A stretch of 64,000 nt of DNA from UBA4582 sp002389265 (GTDB lineage: Bacteria > Pseudomonadota > Gammaproteobacteria > Pseudomonadales > Azotimanducaceae), in contig CALSRT010000002.1 of assembly GCA_943788825.1 (NCBI GenBank), forward strand, positions 1 to 64,000, read 5' to 3'. A program made the translations under genes and the position numbers. The notes under the pieces were generated by a model, which worked only from the letters and a program-made list of their open reading frames with translations, searched no databases and was not told the origin of the DNA. The first letter of the stretch is position 1. Each line of letters starts with the position of its first letter. Shown here in pieces: positions 8,829 to 17,516 of the stretch.

Positions 8829-9629
8829 TTAGATCAAGCCTTCCACAACCGCTAACCTATAACGGTCAAACTGCTCACGGCGGATATTGTGGCCGGCGCC
8901 CTCAATGTGACGCAAGATGAAATGGCTGTTCACCGCCGCGACTTGATGAGCAATGTCATGTTTTACTATGCCATCACCTGCACCATCGGCATAGATCAAC
9001 CAGGCCGGACACTGAATCTGCGCGACGCTCTCTGACCAGTTACCCAGTGTCAAACCTTCCATCGCCCACTCGCTCACCTGTTTTTTGGAAGCCGCCCAGG
9101 CGGGTAGTTCATCAGCATGCCAGGTGGGATTCTGTTGTTTGCCAAAAGCCATAATCTGCGCTTCGGTTTTATTGTTTAGCGACGCCAGATACTGACGAAA
9201 GCCTTCACGCCGTTGCGCCACGTCTTTGTCTCTCACCGCGCCTTGATGCTTCGTCCATGGCGGGTCTTCCAGCAAAATGCGTGACACCCGCGCCGGATAG
9301 CGAGCCGCCAAATCAGCCACCATACTTGCGCCCATAGAATGACCTAACGCGGCAGGCTGGTCCAAATGCAAGGCCGAAATGACAGCAGCCAGATCGTCCG
9401 TCATTGCTTGTAAACTGGCAGTGCCATGGCCAGAAAGACCATGATTGCGCGCATCTATCATGATGATATCAAACTGACTTTTCAGCACCTCGGCTAATCG
9501 GGTCCAGCACAGGCCATTGTCGCTAAAGCCATGACATAACACCAAAGGGGGAAGATCACCGTGGCCGGTTCGATAATAGTGAATGTTGATCTCACCGGTA
9601 TCAATATCGCCTTGAGTCCAGTTGTGCAT
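8829..9629 (-). CDS. alpha/beta hydrolase
   Basis: A 266-residue alpha/beta hydrolase. The oxyanion-hole motif is LCHGFSDNG (about 31-39). The nucleophile elbow is GHSMGA with Ser98, the likely acid is Asp215 or Asp219 in YADGAGDG, and the catalytic His is His247 in GAGHNIR. The lid region (about 120-200) is short and helical. The family includes esterases, dehalogenases and C-C hydrolases, and the substrate cannot be told. ATG 9629 has GGAGG 5 bases upstream. No signal peptide is present, so it is cytoplasmic. It follows the M14 lipoprotein gene by 86 bases on the same strand. Confidence 0.85.
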   Translation of the reverse strand: MHNWTQGDIDTGEINIHYYRTGHGDLPPLVLCHGFSDNGLCWTRLAEVLKSQFDIIMIDARNHGLSGHGTASLQAMTDDLAAVISALHLDQPAALGHSMGASMVADLAARYPARVSRILLEDPPWTKHQGAVRDKDVAQRREGFRQYLASLNNKTEAQIMAFGKQQNPTWHADELPAWAASKKQVSEWAMEGLTLGNWSESVAQIQCPAWLIYADGAGDGIVKHDIAHQVAAVNSHFILRHIEGAGHNIRREQFDRYRLAVVEGLI

Positions 9630-9715
9630 ATTGCCTCCACGTTATCCGACAAGTTCGAAGTGATCGCTAGGTATTCTTGTCGGCCCAGGACAGCCGCTGG
9701 GCTATCACAGGTTAA

Positions 9716-10780
9716 CTATCCCAGCTGACCTTTCAACCACTGCACCAGGTCTACCCACATATTGTTGATCTCGGCCGGGGACGGCATGATGCCAGCCGAT
9801 TCCAACTCAACGGTGACAACGGGGATTTTCATGTCCAGACCCGCGTAATTTCCTAGTGAACCGGGGAAAACGCCGAGCCGTCTCAAATGCAAGCTACCAA
9901 AATTACTGGGCGCGGATGGCGGCCCGTCGTAATCCACCAGGTCATAGGGCGCGTGCATAGAGATAATGACATCGGGGCGGAAAGAAGATATTTGTTCCAG
10001 TAGCCATTGAATTTCCAGTTCACTGCCAGGCTTTTCGCCAGGATCGCGGCGTGGGTTACGGCCGGTTCGCTCAACCCAATAGCGATGAGCATCAGCTCCC
10101 CAGTTAGCGGTAGGAAAATTCCTGTTAAGGTCTACCCCACGACTATTTTGACGTTGAGAGACGTTTTGCAGCAAGCCATCCGGATTCGCGACGGGAACAA
10201 ATCGCCAGTGGAACAGCCCGGTGTGGTGCTCCTGCAGCGCGCCCATCCACTTGAACACTATCGACACTGACGAAAATTCATCACCGTGAATTCCGCCGAT
10301 AACAAGTACACGACCCAGCGGTGCGTAATCAGTCAACGCCGGGAACTCACGATAGGCCAATGAATTACCCGTGTAGCTCACGGACGAATGAATCAACTGC
10401 TGGTGCAGGCAGTCCTGGGTGCTAACGCTGCCCAACTTGGCACCCAACTTCTCACACAAGGCGGTCACCGCTGTCATTCCGGCCAGGGTTGTGTCTAACG
10501 CTATATTTGACTCTGTATCTATGGGTTCAGCGATGACTTCGAGTTGCAGAACTTCTTCCAGAACAACCACCGCAGGCGCCGCAGATGATGGGGCAACCGG
10601 CGCAGGGGTCACAACTGCATCGACCACAGGCGAAGTGACCGGCACCACCATCTCTTGCGTGTCTGACTCCGACGTCACGCACGCGAACAGGCCAGACAAC
10701 ATGCAGATGATCACCAGCATTTGACCCAAGTTTTTCACGCTAACCGTTTCCTTCATAAAAAATTCGCCATTGCCCCTCAT
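9716..10780 (-). CDS. M14-family zinc carboxypeptidase lipoprotein, murein amidase-like
   Basis: A 354-residue lipoprotein. The hydrophobic N-terminus ends in a lipobox-like LFAC (Cys34), followed by a Val/Pro/Ala-rich linker to about residue 75. The catalytic domain fits the M14 family close to murein tripeptide amidase MpaA: zinc ligands His165 and Glu168 in GGIHGDE and His276 in ISMHAP, the substrate-binding Arg220 in DLNRNFP, and the catalytic Glu325 in TVELES. It likely cleaves peptidoglycan stem peptides in the periplasm. The start at 10780 overlaps the stop of the upstream L,D-transpeptidase gene by four bases (ATGA). A second ATG at 10756 is the alternative. The overlap suggests joint cell-wall remodelling. 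Confidence 0.85.
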   Translation of the reverse strand: MRGNGEFFMKETVSVKNLGQMLVIICMLSGLFACVTSESDTQEMVVPVTSPVVDAVVTPAPVAPSSAAPAVVVLEEVLQLEVIAEPIDTESNIALDTTLAGMTAVTALCEKLGAKLGSVSTQDCLHQQLIHSSVSYTGNSLAYREFPALTDYAPLGRVLVIGGIHGDEFSSVSIVFKWMGALQEHHTGLFHWRFVPVANPDGLLQNVSQRQNSRGVDLNRNFPTANWGADAHRYWVERTGRNPRRDPGEKPGSELEIQWLLEQISSFRPDVIISMHAPYDLVDYDGPPSAPSNFGSLHLRRLGVFPGSLGNYAGLDMKIPVVTVELESAGIMPSPAEINNMWVDLVQWLKGQLG

Positions 10781-11802
10781 CGTTTCGACGCCACAGCAAG
10801 CTGTTTCCAGCCCGCCCAGTTGAAGTTATTACTGGTATAGCGCTGGTAGAAACGCACCGCCACCATGTTCTCTTCCCCCGGATAGGCAATCACACTCAGC
10901 TTCGTTAAATTCACCCCCACTTGCCGCTTATTGCGATTAATCCGTGTTTTATAAGCTTTCCATTCGGCCAGGTTACGCCGGGTATCAGAAAAACCAACCG
11001 CATAATGCGCCAGGTAGGCATCGTTATTCAGCCCCTCCCAATCCTGCCGCCATTGTTCTATGGCCGGCAAAATATCGTCTTCGGCTTGTGTTGTGGTCGG
11101 CTTGAGCCACTGCATCGAACGGTCGAGGACTAACTGACTTTCACCAATGGTAATGAAGGATTCCAGCTTTTCTAACGTCTCGTTATCGATCACGATGCAG
11201 CCATCGCTATCAAACCGCGGACGTTGAGCAATGTTTCGATCATGCCCATGAAGCCAAATGCCGTGGCCGGTTCTGGATGAAATCCTGTCCCAGATATTAG
11301 GATAGTTCAATGGGTAGGCGCCCATGCCATATCGCTCATCGAGCTGTTTGTCGGTCAGAAATGACGTGATTTTATAGACCCCCACTGGCGTTTTCAGATC
11401 GCCCTCTCGGGTCTTGCCGAAACCTTGCTTGCCGATGGAGATGCGCACGACATCTCGCTGTCGATATTGACCATTCGCCGTTCGTTCTAATCGAAACAGC
11501 AGGCCTTGATCAAGATCCGCCCAGAACAAATGCTTAGCGCTCTGGGATCCTGCGATCAAACCTGCCGGCTTACCATCACTGTTATTCAGCTCGAATCGCG
11601 GGTCAACCTCTGGCAACAAAGTCTTGCTCACCATCCCAGAGGCTAGTGTCGCTGGGGTCAGTGCAGTCGACGCCAACAGCGGTGATGGCTCGCCCTCGGC
11701 TTGAACATAAACGCTCAACAGAATACAAACAAACAATAGAGCTCTGGTCCAGCAACGAGTAACTCGCGTCTGCTTAGCGTTAACTAGCGGTTTTTTTAAC
11801 AC
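10777..11802 (-). CDS. L,D-transpeptidase (YkuD family) with C-terminal NTF2-like domain
   Basis: A 341-residue exported protein with an N-terminal hydrophobic segment (about 19-35). The YkuD catalytic domain spans about 85-230, with the conserved His185 in LHGHD and the nucleophile Cys202 in SDGCIVI. The C-terminal part (about 240-341) resembles the SnoaL/NTF2-like domain attached to Cds6-type L,D-transpeptidases. Such enzymes form or edit 3-3 peptidoglycan cross-links or link proteins to murein. The start is GTG 11802, since an in-frame stop lies two codons upstream. The stop overlaps the next gene, an M14 amidase-like lipoprotein. Confidence 0.85.
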   Translation of the reverse strand: MLKKPLVNAKQTRVTRCWTRALLFVCILLSVYVQAEGEPSPLLASTALTPATLASGMVSKTLLPEVDPRFELNNSDGKPAGLIAGSQSAKHLFWADLDQGLLFRLERTANGQYRQRDVVRISIGKQGFGKTREGDLKTPVGVYKITSFLTDKQLDERYGMGAYPLNYPNIWDRISSRTGHGIWLHGHDRNIAQRPRFDSDGCIVIDNETLEKLESFITIGESQLVLDRSMQWLKPTTTQAEDDILPAIEQWRQDWEGLNNDAYLAHYAVGFSDTRRNLAEWKAYKTRINRNKRQVGVNLTKLSVIAYPGEENMVAVRFYQRYTSNNFNWAGWKQLAVASKR

Positions 11803-11946
11803 CTGTCACAACTCAAATAGCATGAAAGCCCGGGAAGTATACAAAATATAACGCCAGATTCCTTCCGCTATCCTCGACTTAGCCCAGCAAAATGCCGATT
11901 GATACGGATTAAATCGCCTCCACCAGCGGCAATTCGCTGCCAAGCA

Positions 11947-12912
11947 TTACCAGGCATAGGCCTCTGGCGCCTCACCACAAGCGGGAAAAATAACATCCAG
12001 CCGCGCCAGGGTCGGCGCGTCGAGGCGAATATCCGGCACATGCAGCAGGTTAACCAGTTGTTCTACGCTACCTGGGCCGATGATCGTCGCGGCAACACCG
12101 GGCTGATGCAGTAGCCAGGCCAACGCGATAGCACTTGGCGCCTCACCCAGCTCGTCGCAGAGTTGCTGAAATTGATTCAGTGGCGCGGCGTGCCTGGCCA
12201 GGGCTGCCTGCATATCCTGTGATTGCCGCCGACCCTGGCCGGCTGCTGACTGACCCGCTAACAATCCCCCCGCTAATGGACTCCAGGGAATCAACCCGAG
12301 GCCATACTCACGACAGGCAGGTAAGACCTCGAGCTCGATCCGGCGCTCGATCAGGTTATAGAGACTCTGTTCCGAGATTAATCCCAACTGGCGCCGGGCG
12401 CTGGCTTTTTCATTCGCTCGGGCAATGCCCCAACCCGGAAAATTACTCGAACCCACATAAGTAATTTTACCTTGCGCAATGAGCCGCTCCATCGCCTGCC
12501 AGACCTCTTCCATCGGCGCAGCGCGGTCAAAGTGGTGCATTTGATAGAGGTCGATATGATCGATGCCCAAACGTTGCAGGCTCGCATCACACGCCATTTG
12601 AATATGACGTGCTGATAGACCACGATCGTTGATATCTGCTGACATGGGCTCATGTACTTTAGTCGCGACGACAAGCCGTTGACGTCGGGTTTTATCTTTT
12701 GCAAACCACTTACCCAAGATGCTTTCCGTCGCACCTACGCCAAGGCTGCCACCATACTGATCGGCAGTATCAATAAAGTTAATGCCGGCCGCCACTCCTT
12801 GATCTAAAATTTCAAAGGCTACTTTTTCCGGCGTCCGAGGTCCAAAATTCATGGTGCCGAGGCACAACTCGCTGACCCTCAGCGCTGAGCGGCCTAATTG
12901 ACGATATTGCAT
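11947..12912 (-). CDS. aldo/keto reductase
   Basis: A 321-residue NADPH-dependent aldo/keto reductase of the (beta/alpha)8 type. The catalytic tetrad is present: Asp48 and Tyr53 in FIDTADQYG, Lys85 in ATKVHEP and His126 in YQMHHFD. The cofactor-binding C-terminal loop with IIGPGSVEQL is also seen. It is closest to the YghZ/Tas-like subgroup of oxidoreductases. Substrate unknown. ATG 12912 has only a weak ribosome binding site. The next gene upstream, a PhyH-type dioxygenase, is 39 bases away on the same strand, so the two are probably cotranscribed. Confidence 0.9.
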   Translation of the reverse strand: MQYRQLGRSALRVSELCLGTMNFGPRTPEKVAFEILDQGVAAGINFIDTADQYGGSLGVGATESILGKWFAKDKTRRQRLVVATKVHEPMSADINDRGLSARHIQMACDASLQRLGIDHIDLYQMHHFDRAAPMEEVWQAMERLIAQGKITYVGSSNFPGWGIARANEKASARRQLGLISEQSLYNLIERRIELEVLPACREYGLGLIPWSPLAGGLLAGQSAAGQGRRQSQDMQAALARHAAPLNQFQQLCDELGEAPSAIALAWLLHQPGVAATIIGPGSVEQLVNLLHVPDIRLDAPTLARLDVIFPACGEAPEAYAW

Positions 12913-12951
12913 ATTTAAATGTCCGTTAGCATAAGTTAGGGAGCCCGTAAA

Positions 12952-13914
12952 TCAAGGTGCTCGCAGGGTGGCGCCGGTCACAAGGCCTTCACTGGAATCG
13001 GCAACACAATGTTGCACCAGTCGCTGCGCTTCTACCGACAACCCCTTGTAATCTTGATAGGTAATCCCCGGCACAATGGGCTCTCTAAACCAGGGCGCAT
13101 AGATTTCCAGATTCGGTATGGCACGCATTGTCTCTGATACATTGGGTGTACCACCGTGCCAGGCGCGCACATCACGTATCATGATACTACCCGCAGGCAC
13201 GGAGCAGACGGTGCTGAGCCGCATCCACTCTGGCTCGTCTTGAAGACTGGGAATCGGCATGCGCGAATGTTGCGTGCCTGGAATTTGCCGTGTCGGACCA
13301 TTGAGCTGAGTGACATCTTGGGGCAGGAAGTTCACGCACACATAGGGACAAGGAAGATCCCTGATGCTCATGCGCCCGAGGGGGTCATGAAAGGCACTAA
13401 AGGGGCTCCGCTTATCATCAACCCAGTCGCGAATATCGGAGTGCAGCGGCTGGTAGTCGACGGCTCCCGGCAAGCAAAAATCGCCGCTGGCCGACCTGAG
13501 CGTATAATGGTTCGAGCCAAATATCGCGTTCAGAATTCGAGTCACTGACGGAATATCCAGCAGCATTTGCCAGGCTGGATGATGAAGCTGACTGCGAGTC
13601 AGACTGGACCCGCCGAAGGAGTATCGATGGGAGCCGCGGTTGCCCTTGTGGTCATGGTCGACGGCGACGATCTCTTTGACAACCTCGTCACAACCCGACG
13701 CTAATATCGCAACTTGCTCGGCATTCAGGATATCGCTGATGGCCACAAAACCATCTCGATGAAAAAGTGCAACCGCGCGCTCAACATCACTGGGCTTAAG
13801 TATCTCAAGTCCCTTTATGCCATTGTTAGCTATCAAATGTTGGCGCAGCTGAACAACCCGTGGATCGTCTTTTGGCGTGCCAAACCAGCCGGCGTTTGTC
13901 TTCGTGTCGTTCAT
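12952..13914 (-). CDS. phytanoyl-CoA dioxygenase (PhyH) family protein
   Basis: A 320-residue Fe(II)/2-oxoglutarate-dependent dioxygenase of the PhyH family. The iron facial triad is His158 and Asp160 in PLHSDIRDW and His253 in RAWHGGTPN, with Arg264 likely binding 2-oxoglutarate. Conserved FHRDGFVAI (about 51-59) opens the domain. It would hydroxylate an unknown substrate, with related enzymes acting on fatty acyl-CoAs or natural products. ATG 13914 has AGG upstream. A second PhyH-type gene is at 54998, but the two are only distantly alike. Confidence 0.85.
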   Translation of the reverse strand: MNDTKTNAGWFGTPKDDPRVVQLRQHLIANNGIKGLEILKPSDVERAVALFHRDGFVAISDILNAEQVAILASGCDEVVKEIVAVDHDHKGNRGSHRYSFGGSSLTRSQLHHPAWQMLLDIPSVTRILNAIFGSNHYTLRSASGDFCLPGAVDYQPLHSDIRDWVDDKRSPFSAFHDPLGRMSIRDLPCPYVCVNFLPQDVTQLNGPTRQIPGTQHSRMPIPSLQDEPEWMRLSTVCSVPAGSIMIRDVRAWHGGTPNVSETMRAIPNLEIYAPWFREPIVPGITYQDYKGLSVEAQRLVQHCVADSSEGLVTGATLRAP

Positions 13915-14005
13915 TTTACCAACCTGCCTTGAGATTCATGGGTTCGAATGTTGATCGTTGCGCACGGCACAGTTACCGAAATCGCTCTTCCAGCCGAAGG
14001 TGCGA

Positions 14006-15145
14006 TTACCTTATTACGGTATCAAAAAGATGTGAAGCGACCAACTCGAGAGACTGACCAGCGACCACTTCCACTGCGACTGAATAGCAGGTCGCATCAT
14101 CCATTGAATACGCACCAGTCGCGACGTGAGGATGCTGATCGCTGACATGATGGATCTCCGCCCGATGCGGGCCCGGCGTCGGGCCGTGATCAATGTCTAT
14201 CTCAAATCGTCCACCAGCAGATCGATTCGCCATGATGCGAGCAATCGGCGCATTAGTATCCTGTGGGATCAAGGTCACCCAGAATAGACCCAGGGCGTTG
14301 CCATCGAGGATCGCTCGGCCTTGCACGGCGATGCGCTTTTTATCGGTCAAAAAACCACTTCGGCGCAACCAGCTCAGCAGCTGCCCCGGCCATTGGCCGA
14401 AGTCAGGATCACCCGGACCCATGCCTGCACCGTGATCGCCATAGCTGAAAATGTGTAACTCGGCTGGCACGCCATGGGTTGCCAGCGCTCGATAGAACAA
14501 GATCGATTGGTCTGACGGCACAATGCTATCTTCATGAGAATGCACTAGGAACGATGGTGGCGTTTTGGCATTGACCAACTCGTCGGTCGCGAAATATTCA
14601 TCTGCCTTTCGACCTCTTTTGGCACCACTGGTAACCGCATAAACGGGTACGAGAAAATCAGGCCGGCTGCTCACACGCTCAACGGGGTCCGCCGAACTCG
14701 CTAGCCCTGCGTCGTAGCGGGTGCCCACGGCGGTCACTAGATGACCGCCGGCTGAGAATCCCAACATGCCCAAGCGGGTCGGGCTAATGCCCAGTTTTCC
14801 GGCATTGGCCCGCACCAAACGCACAGCACGCAAACCATCCAACAAGGAAGTTTCAGTGGTGTACTTCGGACCAATTCGATACTTCAACACAAAGGCGGCA
14901 ATGCCTTGACGATTGAGCCAGCGAGCCACCTGCAGGCCTTCATGATCAGAGGCCAGCGTTCGGTAACCGCCCCCCGGGTTGATGATGATACTCGTACCCA
15001 TTGCCTTCGCTGCCTCAGGCAGATGCACTGAAATGGACGGCATATCTGTGGATTCTCGACCCTCAGCGCCTGGTGCGCCAGCCGGCCACAACAGAAACTC
15101 CTCGCCATCGCGAAGTGCCGTCTCCAGATCCTGTGTTTCAAACAT
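14006..15145 (-). CDS. alpha/beta hydrolase, acetyl-xylan-esterase-like, with C-terminal extension
   Basis: A 379-residue cytoplasmic hydrolase. The N-terminal 260 residues form an esterase of the BD-FAE/acetylxylan esterase type: oxyanion motif INPGGGY (about 55-61), nucleophile Ser131 in GFSAGGH, Asp206 in HSHEDSIVP and His238 in YGDHGAGMG. The C-terminal 110 residues (about 268-379) form an extra domain I do not recognise. ATG 15145 has GGAG 8 bases upstream. It is the middle of a minus-strand run of small-molecule enzymes, but 329 bases separate it from the CoA-transferase gene. Confidence 0.8.
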   Translation of the reverse strand: MFETQDLETALRDGEEFLLWPAGAPGAEGRESTDMPSISVHLPEAAKAMGTSIIINPGGGYRTLASDHEGLQVARWLNRQGIAAFVLKYRIGPKYTTETSLLDGLRAVRLVRANAGKLGISPTRLGMLGFSAGGHLVTAVGTRYDAGLASSADPVERVSSRPDFLVPVYAVTSGAKRGRKADEYFATDELVNAKTPPSFLVHSHEDSIVPSDQSILFYRALATHGVPAELHIFSYGDHGAGMGPGDPDFGQWPGQLLSWLRRSGFLTDKKRIAVQGRAILDGNALGLFWVTLIPQDTNAPIARIMANRSAGGRFEIDIDHGPTPGPHRAEIHHVSDQHPHVATGAYSMDDATCYSVAVEVVAGQSLELVASHLFDTVIR

Positions 15146-15474
15146 TACTGGCGCTCCTATGGCCGGTGTATCTATAAACTGTGAGCTTTGACTTGTCTGC
15201 CACGCGCTACCTTAAGTCAATCACTGTGCCGCATTTAGAGCCTTTGCTCAATCGTCGTGATGGAACCCACCCGCAGACCCAGGCGACTAGCTCAGCAGCA
15301 GATTTACGCCAATGTTCGCTCACCATAGTATCGCCTCGACAGGGAATATTGACGGTTCGTTGGGCTCGCCATACACAATACGTGGCGCAGACTATCTGAC
15401 TCCATGCGGTTTGTTAATATCGCGCGCAGCGCCTTTGATCAACGGCAGGATCAGGACTTTTAATTAGAGCTGAC
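15146..15474. other. intergenic stretch between two minus-strand genes
   Basis: 329 bases with no supported gene, repeat or clear terminator. It presumably holds the promoter of the esterase gene ending at 14006, but no convincing pair of promoter boxes was seen. Confidence 0.4.
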
Positions 15475-16674
15475 TCATTCGCTCGCCTGACCGACCACGC
15501 CATCTCGCAATAACACCTCAATGTCTTCGGCTAATCCTGCTTGCGTTAATATATCCCGCGTGTCTTGCCCAATCGCAGGACCAAAACCGCCAACCACAGT
15601 GGGCGTACCCGAAAATATCGGCGCCGGGCGGACCTCCCGCACCAGACCTGCGATAGGATGCACTCGCTCATAGAACAGGGCATTGGCTTGAATTTGCGCA
15701 TCACTGGGTAGCTCGTCGAGGCTGCGAGCGTGGGCAAATGGCACATGTTCAGCATCCAACTTCTCGGTGAGCTCCGCCAGGGTCATACCTTTAGTGGCAT
15801 CAGCCACAGCATTTTTCACCACCTCAACATACACCTGGCGATTCTGCTGTCGACCTTTGAGGCTGTTGAAACGTGAGTCTGCGGCCATCTCCGTTAATGA
15901 CAGCGCTCGGCACAACCCCGCGAACTCATGATCTGACAGTGTCATAATGGCGCCCCAACCATCGACCAATTGAACCACTGTGCCCGCGGCGCGAATGGGC
16001 GGATGATGATCGATGTCTTCACCGAGTAAGATATTATCGGCACCGGCATCAGGCCACAAAAATGCCACCGCGGTGTCGAGCATCGACAGCTCGATATGTT
16101 GACCGACGCCGGATTTTTCGCGCGCATACAGAGCTGCTGTGATGGCTTGAAATCCCGTATAAGCCGTCAACTTATCCATGAGCAGCTGATTCACCTGTTC
16201 CGGCCCCTCGCCGCGCTTCTGGCCCTGAACATCGGCGATACCAGAGTACATCTGGATAATGGGATCGTAAGCACGCTTGCCGGCTGTCGGACCAGATTGG
16301 CCGAAACCGCTAATGGATAGGAATATGATGCGAGGATTCGACCCAGCTAGCGCAGCGTAACCCAGCCCCAGCCTGTCGATCACGCCCGGCCGGAAATTTT
16401 GTACCACGACGTCCACAGAGTCCGCCAGCTGTTGAACGAGCTTGACACCCCGCTCGGACGACAGGTCAACGGCGATGGAGCGCTTACCGCGATTCAGCAC
16501 ATGAAATGAGCCAGAGTAGCCGTTGCGCTTGCTACCGACATTGCGCTGTATATCGCCGGTCAACCGTTCAACCTTGATCACTTGCGCACCTTGGTCAGCC
16601 AGCATCGCTCCGGTCAAGGGGCCTGAGACTACCGCAGACAAATCCAATACTTTAACACCCTCTAACGGCCCCAT
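15475..16674 (-). CDS. class III CoA-transferase (CaiB/BaiF family)
   Basis: A 399-residue CoA-transferase family III protein. The N-terminal Rossmann-like motif reads VKVLDLSAVVSGPL, followed by LADQGAQVIKVE and VVQNFRPG. The catalytic Asp is Asp167 in LMDKLTAYTG, matching Asp169 of formyl-CoA transferase. Such enzymes move CoA between carboxylic acids as interlocked dimers. The start is set at ATG 16674, with AAGGAGG 5 bases upstream. The longer frame to 16722 lacks one. Acyl donor and acceptor are unknown. Neighbours are a hydrolase and a PhyH dioxygenase, which suggests carboxylic acid catabolism. Confidence 0.9.
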   Translation of the reverse strand: MGPLEGVKVLDLSAVVSGPLTGAMLADQGAQVIKVERLTGDIQRNVGSKRNGYSGSFHVLNRGKRSIAVDLSSERGVKLVQQLADSVDVVVQNFRPGVIDRLGLGYAALAGSNPRIIFLSISGFGQSGPTAGKRAYDPIIQMYSGIADVQGQKRGEGPEQVNQLLMDKLTAYTGFQAITAALYAREKSGVGQHIELSMLDTAVAFLWPDAGADNILLGEDIDHHPPIRAAGTVVQLVDGWGAIMTLSDHEFAGLCRALSLTEMAADSRFNSLKGRQQNRQVYVEVVKNAVADATKGMTLAELTEKLDAEHVPFAHARSLDELPSDAQIQANALFYERVHPIAGLVREVRPAPIFSGTPTVVGGFGPAIGQDTRDILTQAGLAEDIEVLLRDGVVGQASE

Positions 16675-17099
16675 ACGGCCCTCCTTCACTACGGGTTTGC
16701 CAGCACGCTGTGCTGAAATCATTATTTCTGATCTGAGATAAGAACAACAACTCGGCGATATTACAACTGTCGCGATCGCTGTTGTCTGAAGCAGAGCACC
16801 TTGAGCCCAAGCGCAAGAGATCTTGCAGACAATAACAACAGGGCGATGTGCAGCTCATCTGTAATGTCTCAGGTCACCCCTATTCGCCACAGCAAGCCTG
16901 CACCAGGTTATTCATGGCGCTTGTGCTAATGACAGCATCGAGTAAGGTCAATCCTTAACAATGCTGAAGCGAAAACCTAGACACCCATTGGATTCAAACC
17001 AGAGGCCTCACAAACACCTGCAAAACAAAGTCGACTTGAATGCAATATGCCGCTGCCCACCTGCACGGCAGACAGAGACCAGCCGAACGGAAGATGACC
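16675..17099. other. intergenic stretch between divergent transcripts
   Basis: 425 bases between the CoA-transferase (minus) and the DksA-like pseudogene (plus). No gene is supported. A short stretch near 16985-17010 read on the minus strand vaguely resembles a tRNA T-arm but does not fold as a tRNA. Confidence 0.4.
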
Positions 17100-17460
17100 A
17101 TGGAATTGGAACTCACCGCCGCACAACTCGCCGAACTGGACGCTGATCTGGCACAACTCAAGGCGCGCCTGACTACACTGCTGACAGACACCGAACTGCA
17201 GGCAACACCGGTCGAGCTCAAGGACAACGCCAGCCGCTTAAGCCGAATGGATGAAATGCAATAATCAAAGTATCGTGTGCGCTAACCGTAATCTCACCAG
17301 CAATCGCCTGACCCTGATCGACCGCGCGAACGATCGACTGGATCAACGCACCTATGGCCGGGGCAGCATTTGCGATGAAGCCATCACGGTTCTGCGCTTG
17401 AAAGCTTATCTCAAAGCCAGCAAGTGTCTGACCTGCCAATCAGACAACGAGCAGGGCTAA
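17100..17460 (+). pseudogene. DksA/TraR-family protein, frameshifted
   Basis: Two overlapping frames together spell a DksA/TraR C4-type zinc-finger protein of about 120 residues. The first (from ATG 17100, with GGAAG 6 bases upstream) encodes the coiled coil and ends in SRLSRMDEMQ at the stop at 17262-17264, the point where the family normally continues. The next frame carries NQSIVCANRNLT, then LIDRANDRLDQRTYG and RLKAYLKASKCLTCQ, the rest of the family pattern. The shift lies near 17250-17262. The first zinc-ligand pair is also degraded: the usual CxxC after YG reads GSICDE, while the second pair (CLTC) survives. Intact relatives bind RNA polymerase. This copy looks inactive. Confidence 0.75.
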
Positions 17461-17516
17461 GCCTGGGGCGACGTCAACTTTGTGTCGACGCTAAGCACCA
17501 ACTCTAAGCATCAAAT

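Noticed and set aside
16985..17010. possible minus-strand tRNA based on a T-arm-like sequence
   Set aside because: The remaining arms do not fold into a cloverleaf and no acceptor stem is found.
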